From: an uncultured Clostridia bacterium
GTDB taxonomy: Bacteria > Bacillota > Clostridia > TANB77 > CAG-508
DNA length: 64,000 bases
NCBI GenBank assembly: GCA_944393465.1
Contig: CALYAG010000002.1
Location: 1 to 64,000 of the forward strand
Direction: 5' to 3'
The first letter of the stretch is position 1; each line of letters starts with the position of its first letter. The notes beneath the pieces were generated by a model. That model was given only the letters and a program-made list of their open reading frames with translations, did not search any database and was not told the DNA's origin. This document shows positions 45,850 to 56,550 of this stretch, in pieces. The position numbers and the translations under genes are program-made.

Positions 45850-46425
45850 TTATTCCATTACTTGGAATGATAATTTAAAATCATTTATGTCATTTTCTAT
45901 TATTACTACTTGTTGTTCAGGAACATCAGTCTGTGTAGAATCTGTTAAAGGATTTCTTAGTTTAACTTTTAAAATAAATATTGTACCCTCACGATCAATG
46001 CCTGTATATTCAACTGCAATATTATTTGGATAATTATTTTGGCAATATGCTATAAATTCCTCTAAAGTTGGAAAGTATGACTGTTTAAAACCATCATAAA
46101 GTAAATTATAAGCAGATTGATAATCTTTACTTTCTATATAAGAAATGTATTGTCCAAAATATGTTTCCATACGTAATCTCTCACTTAAAGAAGCTATTTT
46201 ATTCGTCCTGTTTTCTTCGTCCACTTCATTTGAAACTGTTGCATAATTTGTGTTTATTTCTACTTCTCTATTTTCGTTTGAAATTTCATTATTAACTATT
46301 TCATTATTTGAAATAGTATTATCTTTTCCAAAATAATTATTGATAAATACAATTAAGTTTATGGCTATAAGTAAAAGTATTATAATAATTAACACTATGT
46401 ATACAATTTTCTTTTTTTCACTCAT
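45850..46425 (-). CDS. Single-pass membrane protein, NTF2-like, secretion operon
   Basis: The gene encodes 191 residues. A membrane helix at about 7-28 (VYIVLIIIILLLIAINLIVF) is followed by an Asn/Glu-rich linker and a compact domain (about 90-190). The YESKDYQSAYNLLYDGFKQ-like start of that domain recalls the 44858 gene. Same operon and spacing. It may be a second VirB8-like subunit. No known family recognised. Confidence 0.5.
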   Translation of the reverse strand: MSEKKKIVYIVLIIIILLLIAINLIVFINNYFGKDNTISNNEIVNNEISNENREVEINTNYATVSNEVDEENRTNKIASLSERLRMETYFGQYISYIESKDYQSAYNLLYDGFKQSYFPTLEEFIAYCQNNYPNNIAVEYTGIDREGTIFILKVKLRNPLTDSTQTDVPEQQVVIIENDINDFKLSFQVME

Positions 46426-46474
46426 ACTATTTTTCCCTTTTTTAATAATTACAAAATTAGTAATTTTATATATT

Positions 46475-47089
46475 TTAGCTTATCACTCCAAATCTCACCA
46501 ATGGAGTAACACTTTCATTATTTGCTAAATATATTTTTAGTTCTATAGCTTTGTTATTTGAATAATTAAAAGTCACTTTAAATGTTGTATATCCATTATC
46601 ATCATCATTATATGTACTAATATCTGCAATACTATTTAAATATGTTACTCCAGAAATATTTGCGACATGATAAGTTTGGGTAGCTATTTCTAAAAAATCA
46701 TTAGCAGAATATATATGCATGTTATTTATATCTTCTATATTTAAATCATATATTTGTAAAATATTATTGATACTTTTTCTAGCAGTTAAATTATATATTT
46801 GTTTTACATAAGTATTGATAAATTTATAAAATTCTTTTTCTATATAATTTTCATTAACATTCCCTTTATATCGTTCCATTATGGTATCCAAGCCTGCTGG
46901 GACAATAATATTTTGTTCAATATTTGTATTTTCAGTTTCATTTGTGCTTGTATAATTTGTATTAAATAAAGTATTATTAGTTATATTTGCTTGTGCTATT
47001 TGCTCATTATTTTGAATGTTAAAATATATTAATTGAGCAACTAATAATATTATTAAAATTATAATTACACTAAATAAAAATTTTTTCAT
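46475..47089 (-). CDS. Single-pass membrane protein of the secretion operon, unknown
   Basis: The gene encodes 204 residues with an N-terminal membrane helix (about 4-22), an Asn/Thr-rich linker and a helical-then-beta extracytoplasmic domain (about 65-204). It is similar in size and plan to the two genes downstream of it, so the three may be diverged paralogues. Function unknown. Confidence 0.5.
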   Translation of the reverse strand: MKKFLFSVIIILIILLVAQLIYFNIQNNEQIAQANITNNTLFNTNYTSTNETENTNIEQNIIVPAGLDTIMERYKGNVNENYIEKEFYKFINTYVKQIYNLTARKSINNILQIYDLNIEDINNMHIYSANDFLEIATQTYHVANISGVTYLNSIADISTYNDDDNGYTTFKVTFNYSNNKAIELKIYLANNESVTPLVRFGVIS

Positions 47090-47112
47090 ATACTTTCTCC
47101 AATTTTAGTCAA

Positions 47113-49836
47113 TTAGTTTTCGTCATTTGCCACTGTCTCAAATATTCCTAAACGAGTTCCTTTATATGTAGGATACATATATGTTTCTATATCATCTACT
47201 ATTGTTTTATTCATATCATATAGTAATATTCTCATATCTTCACTGGTAGCTGTTCCTATTTGACTACCAGCTGTTACATCATCTCCAACTGATACACTTG
47301 GATTAATTCCAGTAAAAGTCATTTGCATATCTAAAACTATATCTTTATCAACATCCAAATAGTCCGTTCCAAATTTTTCTTTCAACGCCTGTGCATTTCC
47401 ATCCGAAATAGTTTTAAATTTAATAGTTATAGAATTTCCATCAACACTTACAACTTTTGCATCACCTGGAGCAATAATTTTGTCACCTTCTTTTACAGCT
47501 GTACCATTTTCTAAGTAAATTCCATATTCATTTTCTTTTTTTACTATACCATTTGTAACAAGTTCTTCATTATCATCGCCTTCTTCCGTATCACTTCCAA
47601 CTCTTTCTACAGGCCATAATAGTACTTGTGTAAGTGGTTTCATAAAATCTTCTTTAGTAAAGTATCCCAATTCTATTACTAATTCTTTTAGCATTCTATA
47701 TACAGACTCTGCCTCTATAGAATGAACATTTTCTAGTATTGAGAATGCAGTTAGTGCATCTTGTTTGCTTTCATTTCCATACTGGTCTACGGTAACAAAA
47801 GTTACTTCTTCTGGCTCAACTTTCATATCCATATCATCCAATGGAATAGTTGGATATGTCTCTCCCTGAAATGTATATTCAGAATCTGAGTTTTCGGCTG
47901 CCTTTGCATTAGCTATTAGCTGAGCTCTTGCTCTTGTTCCATCATACCTATAATATTTTCCTGGGAAATTATATGAATCTCCCCAGCCTGTTGTTCCACT
48001 GCCTCCTTTAAATAATGCAACAATTACATCGTTTGGTCCCTCAGCTTCTGGTTCTGCAAGTTGATAATATACTCCCTTTGCATTAGTATATGTGGTATCC
48101 AAAATTATGCTATCCCCATTTAATTTGGTATCAGATAATGGGCTATCTTCGTCTTCTGTAGTAAATTGTACTTTCTTTTTTGCCTTTCCAGCTGTTCCAT
48201 ATTCAAATAATATATCTTTATAATACCAATGCCTAATTACAGACTCTATTCTAGGTAAATATGTTTTTGATTCTTCCGCTCCTTCTTTCATTAAATTCTT
48301 CAATTCTTCAAGTTGTTCTACTGTTATTCCTGACAAAGATGTACTATTTAATAATGTCTGAGCTGCTGCCACTTCGTCGCTGTTGTCTAAATCTACAACT
48401 GGTAAATATTTATTAAATTCTGTATTAGTTGTAGTAGTAGGGCCAGGAATTGGAATTCCAACACCTGGTGTTCCCGCTGGTGTCGATGGCGTTACTATAT
48501 TCATTGTTACATTAAATTTACTATATGTTTGTCCTAAAATATCTTCTTCTACTTTTCCTAAGTCAAATCCTAATCTTAATTCATCAGCCTTATAATTTTC
48601 TTTAGTTTTACTTGTTACGGTTGAACCTTCTGTAGCATTTATCCATTCCACTGGTGTAGAATCGCTAGTTGAATTGAGAATTTTGATAAAGGCTTCATCT
48701 AATTTTCCAGCATTTTCGAACCTAGCTATTTGTTCGTCTGTCATGTTGAACATTACTTTCATATAGATCTTCTCAATTTCTGTTTGTGAAATTTCTGTTC
48801 CATCTTGTTTTCTATATATAACTTTGAATGTTGACTGTACCTCTTGTAATTCTATATTTACTTTTGTATTAAATGCGTCGCTAGATGCTAATTCATATGT
48901 CAAATCGGGCATCATTGTTGCCAAATGTAATGCTAAAAATAATTCTATAGGTTTGCCATATATTGATGTCCAATCTGTCATATCAAAATATAATACATCA
49001 TTAATTCCAATTGATAAATCATTATTTATACCAATTCTATCCGCTTGAATTTTTAGTAATTTTTTATCTCTATCAATTGTTACCTTAGGTCCTGTCCCTC
49101 CAGAAATTGGAGCATCATAAATTGAACCCTCGAGAGTTACATTTATCATACCCTCAGAATATATTTTTCCATTTAGCCCAGTTATTCTATCTGCATTATT
49201 AGCATCTCCAGTAAACCATGCTAATATATTGTTACTAGCTCCTTGAACAATTCCGTGAAGCCATCCAACTAGACTCCATGTACTTAATCTGTACATAGCT
49301 TCATTTTGAGCAATATAAGTTTGTAAATAATTTCTACTAGAATCTAATGGAGTAATTCCTATAATTTTTGAGTTTTTAACTCCATCAGTATTTTCTACAT
49401 TAGGGTCATCATCATATTCATATTTTGCATCTGCAAATCCATAGCCAACTACATCATATCCCATATCTTCTATTTTTTGTGCTAAGTTTATTTGATCTTG
49501 CTCAGATACACTTGCAGTAATTTCCCCACCAACTGTTATTCCAACTATGCTTGACCATAAATTTTGTCCAAAAGCCTTAATACTTTCAATAAATGTTCCT
49601 GGTAGTGATGTAAAAAAGCCTATGAATCCTATAATTAAAATCACTATTACAATAATTAGTCCAATTGTGCCAATGGCAGGAATTTTTGTTATAACTTTTA
49701 CAATAAGATTTACTGCTTTTTTCCCTTTTTGTACTTTTTGTGCAACTCCCTCCTTAGGCTTTGCTGCATTTTTTTGTTTTTCTGCTCCTGTAGTATTTAC
49801 ATTATTATTATTTTCTGGATCCAACTTTTTTATCAC
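47113..49836 (-). CDS. Large membrane-anchored protein with a degenerate M23/lipoyl-like C-terminal domain
   Basis: The gene encodes 907 residues. A Lys/Asn-rich cytoplasmic head is followed by one long hydrophobic segment (IGTIGLIIVIVILIIGFIGF, about 57-78) and a very long extracytoplasmic part. Near the end, IIAPGDAKVVSVDGNSITIK and GDDVTAGSQIGTATSE resemble the beta-hairpin fold of M23 peptidases and biotinyl-lipoyl domains. The metal-binding His/Asp residues of an active M23 enzyme are not seen. It is probably a structural channel component of the secretion machine. Confidence 0.6.
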   Translation of the reverse strand: MIKKLDPENNNNVNTTGAEKQKNAAKPKEGVAQKVQKGKKAVNLIVKVITKIPAIGTIGLIIVIVILIIGFIGFFTSLPGTFIESIKAFGQNLWSSIVGITVGGEITASVSEQDQINLAQKIEDMGYDVVGYGFADAKYEYDDDPNVENTDGVKNSKIIGITPLDSSRNYLQTYIAQNEAMYRLSTWSLVGWLHGIVQGASNNILAWFTGDANNADRITGLNGKIYSEGMINVTLEGSIYDAPISGGTGPKVTIDRDKKLLKIQADRIGINNDLSIGINDVLYFDMTDWTSIYGKPIELFLALHLATMMPDLTYELASSDAFNTKVNIELQEVQSTFKVIYRKQDGTEISQTEIEKIYMKVMFNMTDEQIARFENAGKLDEAFIKILNSTSDSTPVEWINATEGSTVTSKTKENYKADELRLGFDLGKVEEDILGQTYSKFNVTMNIVTPSTPAGTPGVGIPIPGPTTTTNTEFNKYLPVVDLDNSDEVAAAQTLLNSTSLSGITVEQLEELKNLMKEGAEESKTYLPRIESVIRHWYYKDILFEYGTAGKAKKKVQFTTEDEDSPLSDTKLNGDSIILDTTYTNAKGVYYQLAEPEAEGPNDVIVALFKGGSGTTGWGDSYNFPGKYYRYDGTRARAQLIANAKAAENSDSEYTFQGETYPTIPLDDMDMKVEPEEVTFVTVDQYGNESKQDALTAFSILENVHSIEAESVYRMLKELVIELGYFTKEDFMKPLTQVLLWPVERVGSDTEEGDDNEELVTNGIVKKENEYGIYLENGTAVKEGDKIIAPGDAKVVSVDGNSITIKFKTISDGNAQALKEKFGTDYLDVDKDIVLDMQMTFTGINPSVSVGDDVTAGSQIGTATSEDMRILLYDMNKTIVDDIETYMYPTYKGTRLGIFETVANDEN

Positions 49837-49863
49837 CTACCTCATCTTTTTATAGTATTAACT

Positions 49864-52530
49864 TTATTTGCCATTAGTAAAACGATTTCCTCTATTAATT
49901 TTTCCTTTGTATCTTTTTGGTATTATAGTTTCTCTTATAGTTCCTCTTTGTACTCCAGCTACATTCTGTTCTACTTGAGTTGTTGCATCATCAAATGACA
50001 TACCAGCATTTATATATCTATCTTGTTCATTACGTATCATATCATAATAATCTTTTTCATATGGCTTTACAGCTTCATCGCCATTTAATAAAGCTTTTGT
50101 ATGGTCTCTTATCCAGTTATCATCTTGTCCAGCGTAAATATTTTCTAGGTTGTGGTAATCTTTTGCAAACGATCTTAAATTTGCATTTTCTTCAAATTTA
50201 TCCATTGAACCACCAACCATCTTCATACCTGATGTAAATCCTGTTATTCCAGTAGTTAAATTACCAGTAGCTAAACCTGCTGCTCCAAGAAGAATTCCAC
50301 CAGTAAGTTTTGCTGTACCTTTTAATGCTGTTCCAGTAAGTCTTGCTGCACCTCTTAATGCTCCTCTTGCAACATTTCCAATTGTTGAACCCGATTTTTC
50401 ATTATCATATGTTGATGGTGTGCCTTCATTAGATTGACCACTTGGTGTAGTTGGTGCATTTGCTAATTGTGCCCCATTATTATCTTGAGTTGTTTGAACA
50501 CCTTGAACACCTTGAGCACCTTGAGTTCCTGCTGCAAATTTATTTTGATTTGCCACATTATTATTGCCATTTTGATTAAATGCACTTCTACTAGCATATC
50601 CTTTTACTTTACCACCACTAGATGAAGCAGCTTTTGATACCGCTCCTATTGCAGTTGTTACTAAAGCTGCCTGTGCAACCGTTTTAGCCACACTATTTCC
50701 TTGGAAATGGAATATTTCCTTTATAATATCTTCAGCTTCAAATATAAAGACTACCATAATAATTGATACTACAACACTCGATATATCATTTAAACTCATA
50801 GATTTTATAGCTGTTTGCACTAAGGCGAGATATATTATACAGTGAAATGGCTGTAATAAAATATTATACACAAAATTTTTAAACCATGTATTTAATGCTT
50901 GTGACTTTCCATCTCCCATTCTATCCAAAGAATATGTAACAGTTATTAATGGTGATATCATTACCAAAAATGCTATTGTTACCATACGTTTTACGTAAGA
51001 GCAGAAAAATATAAAAGTCATTACCACAAGCATTACATATATGACTGTATAAGCTAGCTGAGCAGTAAATGAAAAAGCATTACTCAAAGATATGGCATTA
51101 TCAAATGCTTCATTCATTACGGTTTGGCTATTAGTTGAATTATTTCTTGCAAGTTTCAATACTTCAACTAAAGCGTCATTTATGTTAATTATAAGAATCA
51201 TAATATAATGTAATACAAATAGTAATACTAAACTTACTACCCAGTCAGATAGCATTTTTTTATATTTTGCCTTTTCTTCTGCAACAGAAGAAATTGCCAT
51301 TCTTATTCCAACATATAAAACCATAACTGCTAATATAACTGCTGCTATATTTCTAATTGCAACATACCAAATTGCTATTTGGTCTCTAATATTATTTATT
51401 GTATCGGCACTAGCAATTGAACTAGCAACATGCTGAAAGAAATTTACTTGTAATATAGGCACTTCATTAAAGAAAATTTGGTCTAGTGAAATATTTATAA
51501 TTCCCATTATCGCACGTGCAATAAGCAAAGGTAGTAGTTTTAGAATATAGAACGCTAATCCAACTATACCATTCATTATTGTGCCAAGATTTATTCCTCC
51601 AGAACTGTTGTTATTATTATTTGTATTACTTCCAGATCCAGTAGTTCCCCCTGAATTGTCTGTATTTGTGTTAGTATTTCCCTGGTCTGTTGTTCCATCA
51701 TCCCCAGTTTCTGGTCCTCCAGTTAAAGCTGCTATATCAGGTGATATAGCCTCTATTAATCCATCAGTCATTCCACTTAAAGATGCTGTACCATTAAATG
51801 CTTTTGTTAGGGCATCTATTGTTCTATCATATTCATTTGCAATGGAACTGTCATAATTTTTTTCGTACTCTCTAATTATTGTTGAATAATGAGTATCAGC
51901 AGAAGATTGAGCAGTTTGTTTAATAATCTCTTCTGTCATGCCTTCTACTCCCTCATTTACTTTAGAATAGTATTTGTAAAACATATTATAAATTAAGTCT
52001 TTAGTTAATATATCACTGTTTGTTCCTGTATCATTATTTGAGCCTTGATTATTAGAGTTTCCAGAATTTGAAGAACCTCCACCTCCGGAATTTGAAGAAC
52101 CTCCTCCAGTTGTTTGTATTTTATTAGGTATATCTGCTAATTCTACTATTTTATCTAGGCCTCTTTTATATACAGGTGCCAATTCTGCTGATTCTAAGGC
52201 TTGTCTTAATGCTCCTTCGCATCTTTTAACTTCGTCAGTTTCTGTACTATTAGCATATTGATTATTATATTCATATATAATAGCGTCACCATAAACATCA
52301 AAAATATCATTTGCAACATCTTCTGCAGTCATTCCTGCAGGTAAGCTTGCTCCATATGAATTTAATGCATAGTCATCACTATTAATATAGTCTACAAATA
52401 ACTGTTTCAAAAAGTTCTCATCTACTGTTAAAGTGTTTGCTGCCCTAATTGAATTTGTTAAGCTTGTAATTAATATAAAAGTAATGGCAATTAATAGCGT
52501 AACTCTTTTTAATAATTTTTTAATCTTCAT
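49864..52530 (-). CDS. VirB6/TrbL-like polytopic membrane protein with signal peptide
   Basis: The gene encodes 888 residues. A signal peptide (about 1-30) is followed by an extracytoplasmic region of about 290 residues with Ser/Gly/Asn-rich linkers. A membrane core (about 310-600) contains the block GIRMAISSVAEEKAKYKKML, shared with two other genes of this operon. The C-terminal 250 residues are Gln/Asn/Gly-rich and cytoplasmic. The core matches the TrbL/VirB6 inner-membrane channel type. It is the third VirB6-like protein of the operon. Confidence 0.75.
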   Translation of the reverse strand: MKIKKLLKRVTLLIAITFILITSLTNSIRAANTLTVDENFLKQLFVDYINSDDYALNSYGASLPAGMTAEDVANDIFDVYGDAIIYEYNNQYANSTETDEVKRCEGALRQALESAELAPVYKRGLDKIVELADIPNKIQTTGGGSSNSGGGGSSNSGNSNNQGSNNDTGTNSDILTKDLIYNMFYKYYSKVNEGVEGMTEEIIKQTAQSSADTHYSTIIREYEKNYDSSIANEYDRTIDALTKAFNGTASLSGMTDGLIEAISPDIAALTGGPETGDDGTTDQGNTNTNTDNSGGTTGSGSNTNNNNNSSGGINLGTIMNGIVGLAFYILKLLPLLIARAIMGIINISLDQIFFNEVPILQVNFFQHVASSIASADTINNIRDQIAIWYVAIRNIAAVILAVMVLYVGIRMAISSVAEEKAKYKKMLSDWVVSLVLLFVLHYIMILIININDALVEVLKLARNNSTNSQTVMNEAFDNAISLSNAFSFTAQLAYTVIYVMLVVMTFIFFCSYVKRMVTIAFLVMISPLITVTYSLDRMGDGKSQALNTWFKNFVYNILLQPFHCIIYLALVQTAIKSMSLNDISSVVVSIIMVVFIFEAEDIIKEIFHFQGNSVAKTVAQAALVTTAIGAVSKAASSSGGKVKGYASRSAFNQNGNNNVANQNKFAAGTQGAQGVQGVQTTQDNNGAQLANAPTTPSGQSNEGTPSTYDNEKSGSTIGNVARGALRGAARLTGTALKGTAKLTGGILLGAAGLATGNLTTGITGFTSGMKMVGGSMDKFEENANLRSFAKDYHNLENIYAGQDDNWIRDHTKALLNGDEAVKPYEKDYYDMIRNEQDRYINAGMSFDDATTQVEQNVAGVQRGTIRETIIPKRYKGKINRGNRFTNGK

Positions 52531-52542
52531 ATTTCACCTCTT

Positions 52543-55518
52543 TTATAGTCCTTGTAGGAACTTATTTGCTCCTCTATAACTTGTTTTAGCTTTGCTTTCA
52601 AAGTCTCCTATAGAGTTGTCTAATTTAAATAGTTCTTTTGTAACATCTCTATATTTTTTATCAACTGTGCTATCTGTAACTGTATTCTGTATTACACTAA
52701 CAATATCATTGTTTGTATATTTGATTTTATTTTCTAATTCATTATCTGGTGTATTTACAAATTCACTTTTCATTCTATATTGTGCTTTCATTTTATTTTT
52801 TAATAGTAACATTTGAGATCTAAGATTGCTTTCCATCATATTTTGTGTATGTGAATCCATTTTTATTGAAGATTTTAATTCATCTGTTATTTCATTAATT
52901 ATATCATTTATTGAATTATTATCAATAGCTTTAATTTTATTTTCTTCTAAATAATCTTTTATTGTATTTTCAATTTTCTTCTTGTTACCAGCCACTAATA
53001 TTTGGGTAGCAGAGTCTTTATATCTATTAAAATCATTTTCGTCGGTATTTTTCTTTAATTCTTCTATTTGTCCTCTTATATTATTTTCTTTCTTGCTTAT
53101 ATTTTCAAGCAAATCAACAGCCTTATAATTTTTATCTCTCTTTTTGGTGTATTTTTTAGTTTTATATTCTATGTCATTTTGGGTCTCAACACTTCCATCT
53201 TTTCCTGTAACATAATGTTTTTTATGTAATTCATCACTTTTTAAGAAGTTATAACCTGCTGTAGCCATTCCAATTCCTAATGTTGGCTCCACTACGGTCA
53301 TTGGTATAGCTAATATAGTACTTAATGAACCAACAGTTGCATTTTTTATCAATTTAAAATTAGCTTTGTATCTCTTTTTTCTATTTGAAGATATACTATT
53401 CTTTAGCTTTCTAGCTTTTACTCCAACAATTCCTTTTTCTCTTGAAAGCTTTCTTATTTTTGCTTGTTTTTGTAAAGCAACAAGTCCAGGTGTTTGTCCG
53501 CCTATTTCTATTTGATTATTAGCAAAATTCTCTACTCGTGTATCTATCCAATTTAAAGCATTATTTTTCATTTCGCCTATTTGAGGAATATTCTTGTCAA
53601 TTTTTTTACCAATACGTTTTCCTGTTTTTGCAACAGTTCCAACAGCCCCCTTGGCGATATTTATTGACGTACTAGCTACTTGTCCAACAAACATTGCTCC
53701 TGCAAAAGTTGATAATATTTGCTTTCTTTCCTCTCTTGCATTTGCTGCTTCTTTAGCTAAGCTTGAACGTCCGCTAAAATTAAATATATCTCTAAATATT
53801 TCATCTGCATCCAGCATAAAATTCATAAGTATTAATGCAATAATAAAGCCTATTATAGAAGTAAACGCAAATTTTAATGCAGAAGTCATTAAAACCGTGT
53901 ATATTATTGCATGAACAGTTTGTAATAATACATTTAAAATAAAATCATATAGCCAACTACTAAAAGATGAACCCTTTTTTCCCCTTGTACAATCTATTGC
54001 ATATTTTGCACCTATAAATGGAGCTATTACAACTAATATTAAAATAGTAAAACTCCTTTTAATATAAACCCACAAAAATTTTAGCCATATAATAAATAGT
54101 ACTATATACATTATTGTTGCTGGTAAAGAAACACTAAATCTAAAATCATATGCCCTTGTTCTAATAGTTTCATAAATAGAGTCTTCTTCATATCCTGATG
54201 AAGCCATTATATTTTGTGATGTTTTTTCTAATATGGATACAAAACCATTATTAGTGTTTATTGTAAGTATCATTATCCAATGTATAACAAACACTATAAC
54301 TAGAGCTTGAATCCATCCAACAAGCATTGTTTTATATTTAGCTTCATCACTAGGTATTGTTGACAAAGCCATTCTAATTCCTATGTATATAATAATAATT
54401 GCTAATGCTATTACTACTATATTTCTAAAAGATACATACCAAGTAGCAACTGCAGTCCTTATAATATCAACAGCACTTCCTTGATTTACAGGTTGTCCAC
54501 CAGCTGTATCTGAAAAGAAATTTATATCTAATATTGGAATTCTATTAAATATTATATCTTCTATTGTATATAAAGGTTCATCATTGTTTGCAGTATTGCT
54601 TGTTATTTCTCTTCCTAAAAATTCTATGCCAAAGAAATTAGCTGTATCATTTACAACCTGACCTCCATTTCCCTCAATAAAGTTATGATCAGAATTGTAT
54701 GTTTCTACTTGTCCTCCCTTGGAGGTAACTGTATTCATTGTATTTGTAACTATGTTACTGCTAATAAGTCCTTGTCCATCTTGATCTGTTGAATCATATG
54801 CCAAGAATATTCTTCCACCATAGCTACTTAATGCTTGATTTGGATAAGATGCATCCATTTGTGTGTAAAAGTCATTGCTTAAGTTAAAATTGAATGATGC
54901 GCCATTAGCATGCAAAAAAGAATATCCATCTGAACCATCACCATTAGCTGGAGCCCATAGAGCAACTGCTTCTATACTATAATCTCCAACTTGTGTATAC
55001 ATTGAAGCTAATCTTCCACCCATACTATGTCCAGTTATTCCTAATCTGTTTGTATCTATATCATAGTTTGAAGTCATATATGTAATTGCACTATTAACAT
55101 AGTCATACATATTTGTAAGAGTATAATCAGTTTGTGGTGCACTACTTTCTCCACAACCTGGCATATCTATCGTTATAGCTGCTATTCCATTTTCCGCTAA
55201 AATAGATCCTAATTGAAAAAAATGTTTTCCGTCTCCTTGTCTGTTTCCACCAAATCCATGACACATTACTACAAGAGGCCTATCATCTGTTGTATTATTA
55301 GGAACAAATATTGTAGCATGAACATCATAAGATGTATTTCTAGGAGAAAAAGTAACATCTTTATTTGTAACTGTGTATGTTTTATTGTCTGCGTAGTTAT
55401 TACTTCCTGTGTTTTCATTTTCTGTGTCACTAGCATTTACAAAATTGCAAGGAAAAATGATTATAAAACTAATGATTATAATTATAATAGTTTGTAATTT
55501 ATTAAATTTAAGTTTCAT
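52543..55518 (-). CDS. Alpha/beta-hydrolase fused to a VirB6/TrbL-like membrane protein
   Basis: The gene encodes 991 residues. A signal peptide (about 1-30) precedes an alpha/beta-hydrolase domain (about 45-300): VVMCHGFGGNRQG oxyanion region, nucleophile Ser165 in ITGHSMGGRLAS, acid in LAYDSTDQDG (about 240-248) and His278 in YNSDHNF. All catalytic elements are present. A VirB6-like core follows (about 330-620, with GIRMALSTIPSDEAKYKTML), then about 370 residues of charged, coiled, cytoplasmic sequence. The hydrolase faces outside, so it may act on wall or lipid esters at the channel. The fusion has no frame break and is confident from one continuous ORF. Confidence 0.8.
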   Translation of the reverse strand: MKLKFNKLQTIIIIIISFIIIFPCNFVNASDTENENTGSNNYADNKTYTVTNKDVTFSPRNTSYDVHATIFVPNNTTDDRPLVVMCHGFGGNRQGDGKHFFQLGSILAENGIAAITIDMPGCGESSAPQTDYTLTNMYDYVNSAITYMTSNYDIDTNRLGITGHSMGGRLASMYTQVGDYSIEAVALWAPANGDGSDGYSFLHANGASFNFNLSNDFYTQMDASYPNQALSSYGGRIFLAYDSTDQDGQGLISSNIVTNTMNTVTSKGGQVETYNSDHNFIEGNGGQVVNDTANFFGIEFLGREITSNTANNDEPLYTIEDIIFNRIPILDINFFSDTAGGQPVNQGSAVDIIRTAVATWYVSFRNIVVIALAIIIIYIGIRMALSTIPSDEAKYKTMLVGWIQALVIVFVIHWIMILTINTNNGFVSILEKTSQNIMASSGYEEDSIYETIRTRAYDFRFSVSLPATIMYIVLFIIWLKFLWVYIKRSFTILILVVIAPFIGAKYAIDCTRGKKGSSFSSWLYDFILNVLLQTVHAIIYTVLMTSALKFAFTSIIGFIIALILMNFMLDADEIFRDIFNFSGRSSLAKEAANAREERKQILSTFAGAMFVGQVASTSINIAKGAVGTVAKTGKRIGKKIDKNIPQIGEMKNNALNWIDTRVENFANNQIEIGGQTPGLVALQKQAKIRKLSREKGIVGVKARKLKNSISSNRKKRYKANFKLIKNATVGSLSTILAIPMTVVEPTLGIGMATAGYNFLKSDELHKKHYVTGKDGSVETQNDIEYKTKKYTKKRDKNYKAVDLLENISKKENNIRGQIEELKKNTDENDFNRYKDSATQILVAGNKKKIENTIKDYLEENKIKAIDNNSINDIINEITDELKSSIKMDSHTQNMMESNLRSQMLLLKNKMKAQYRMKSEFVNTPDNELENKIKYTNNDIVSVIQNTVTDSTVDKKYRDVTKELFKLDNSIGDFESKAKTSYRGANKFLQGL

Positions 55519-55574
55519 CTATTTCTCCTTGTAACATATTTAGATTTTTAGGATAAATCTATAAACCAATTTTG

Positions 55575-56541
55575 TTAATTTAGTCCATGTAAAAACGAGT
55601 TTATTAAATTTTGAAATATTGATACATATCCCAATATAGGAGCTTTTATTAATGAAATAATAATTCCTACTAAATAATCCATAAATCCGCTAATTCCATC
55701 AAATAACCACTTAAATATATCTACCTGCTGTTCATATATAACTGTTGTTGGCATACCATCAAAAGTAAATTGGTCAGCTATTATATCTAAATCAACCATA
55801 ATTCCTGATGTATCTCCTGAACTATCTCCCGTTCCTCCTTCTGGCAATGTAACACCACCTTCTATTGGATCAAAATGCGCTCCATCTATGGAAACGAGCC
55901 TTGCAGCAGCGTTATATGTATAATGTCCATTAAGTGCTCTGACTTTTAATCCTCCATTTGGCTTTTGAGTAGAACCTTGTCTAGTTTGCCACATATCAAC
56001 AACCTGTCCATTTCCAACATATATTGCTACATGGTGTCCGTCCTGTAACAATTAATATATCTCCTGGAATAATTTCAGATATGGGTACAGATTGAAATCT
56101 TTTATCCTTTATTCCACTTGTAGTAACAAAACCACTACCATAAGCATCATTACAATCCATTTTAGTTGCTCTATTAATAGCAAAAGTAATCCAACCAACA
56201 CAATCAAACGAATATGTTTTTCCTTCTGTATCTTGTGAATAGTATGTATCACCTCTCTTTTGGGCAATCATTCCTCTATTTGTCTCAGGATCTATTTGAT
56301 ACTGCCAATTTCCATCATAGTCACAATCTTGACTGTGTTGACTTTGAAAATTTAAAGCAAAGTTTGCAATATTTTGCCTTCCTTGTTCAACAGTCATAGT
56401 ATTATTACTTCCACCACCAGCATCTACAGTAGGTATATCAAATCTAGCATAAACTTTTTTAGGAATATATGATAACAAAATTATAAAAATTATTAGTAAT
56501 AATATTAATATTTTTTTTATTGTTTTTATTAATAATTTCAT
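55575..56541 (-). CDS. NlpC/P60-type cell-wall hydrolase of the secretion operon; needs a +1 frameshift at CGG codon 168
   Basis: Predicted product is 321 residues: 167 from ATG 56541 plus 154 in the +1 frame. A signal or anchor segment (about 8-28) is followed by the NlpC/P60-like domain. The catalytic Cys is Cys114 in YSFDCVGWITF; the catalytic His lies in GHHVAIYVGNG, only after the shift. The upstream frame ends IPGDILIVTG then CGG (56038-56040). Skipping C gives GHHVAIYVGNGQVVDMW, the expected continuation. After the domain a hydrophobic C-terminus (about 270-315) suggests membrane association. It probably opens peptidoglycan for the secretion channel, the role of VirB1 in other systems. 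Upstream of the hydrolase fusion gene. Confidence 0.85.
56038..56040 (-). other. CGG +1 frameshift site in the NlpC/P60 gene
   Basis: The frame reads GTT ACA GGA CGG ACA CCA TGT. Skipping one C gives GGA GGA CAC CAT GTA, Gly-Gly-His-His-Val. Unshifted translation ends 13 codons later, before the catalytic His. Confidence 0.85.
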
Positions 56542-56550
56542 CCTTTCCTC

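Noticed and set aside
735-56541. Treating the four split genes as ordinary pseudogenes or random sequencing errors
   Set aside because: All four breaks share the tetranucleotide CGGR in the same frame, all are repaired by the same +1 move, the rest of each gene is intact, and at least MurG and the division PBP are normally essential. Systematic assembly error stays possible and is listed as the refuting test.
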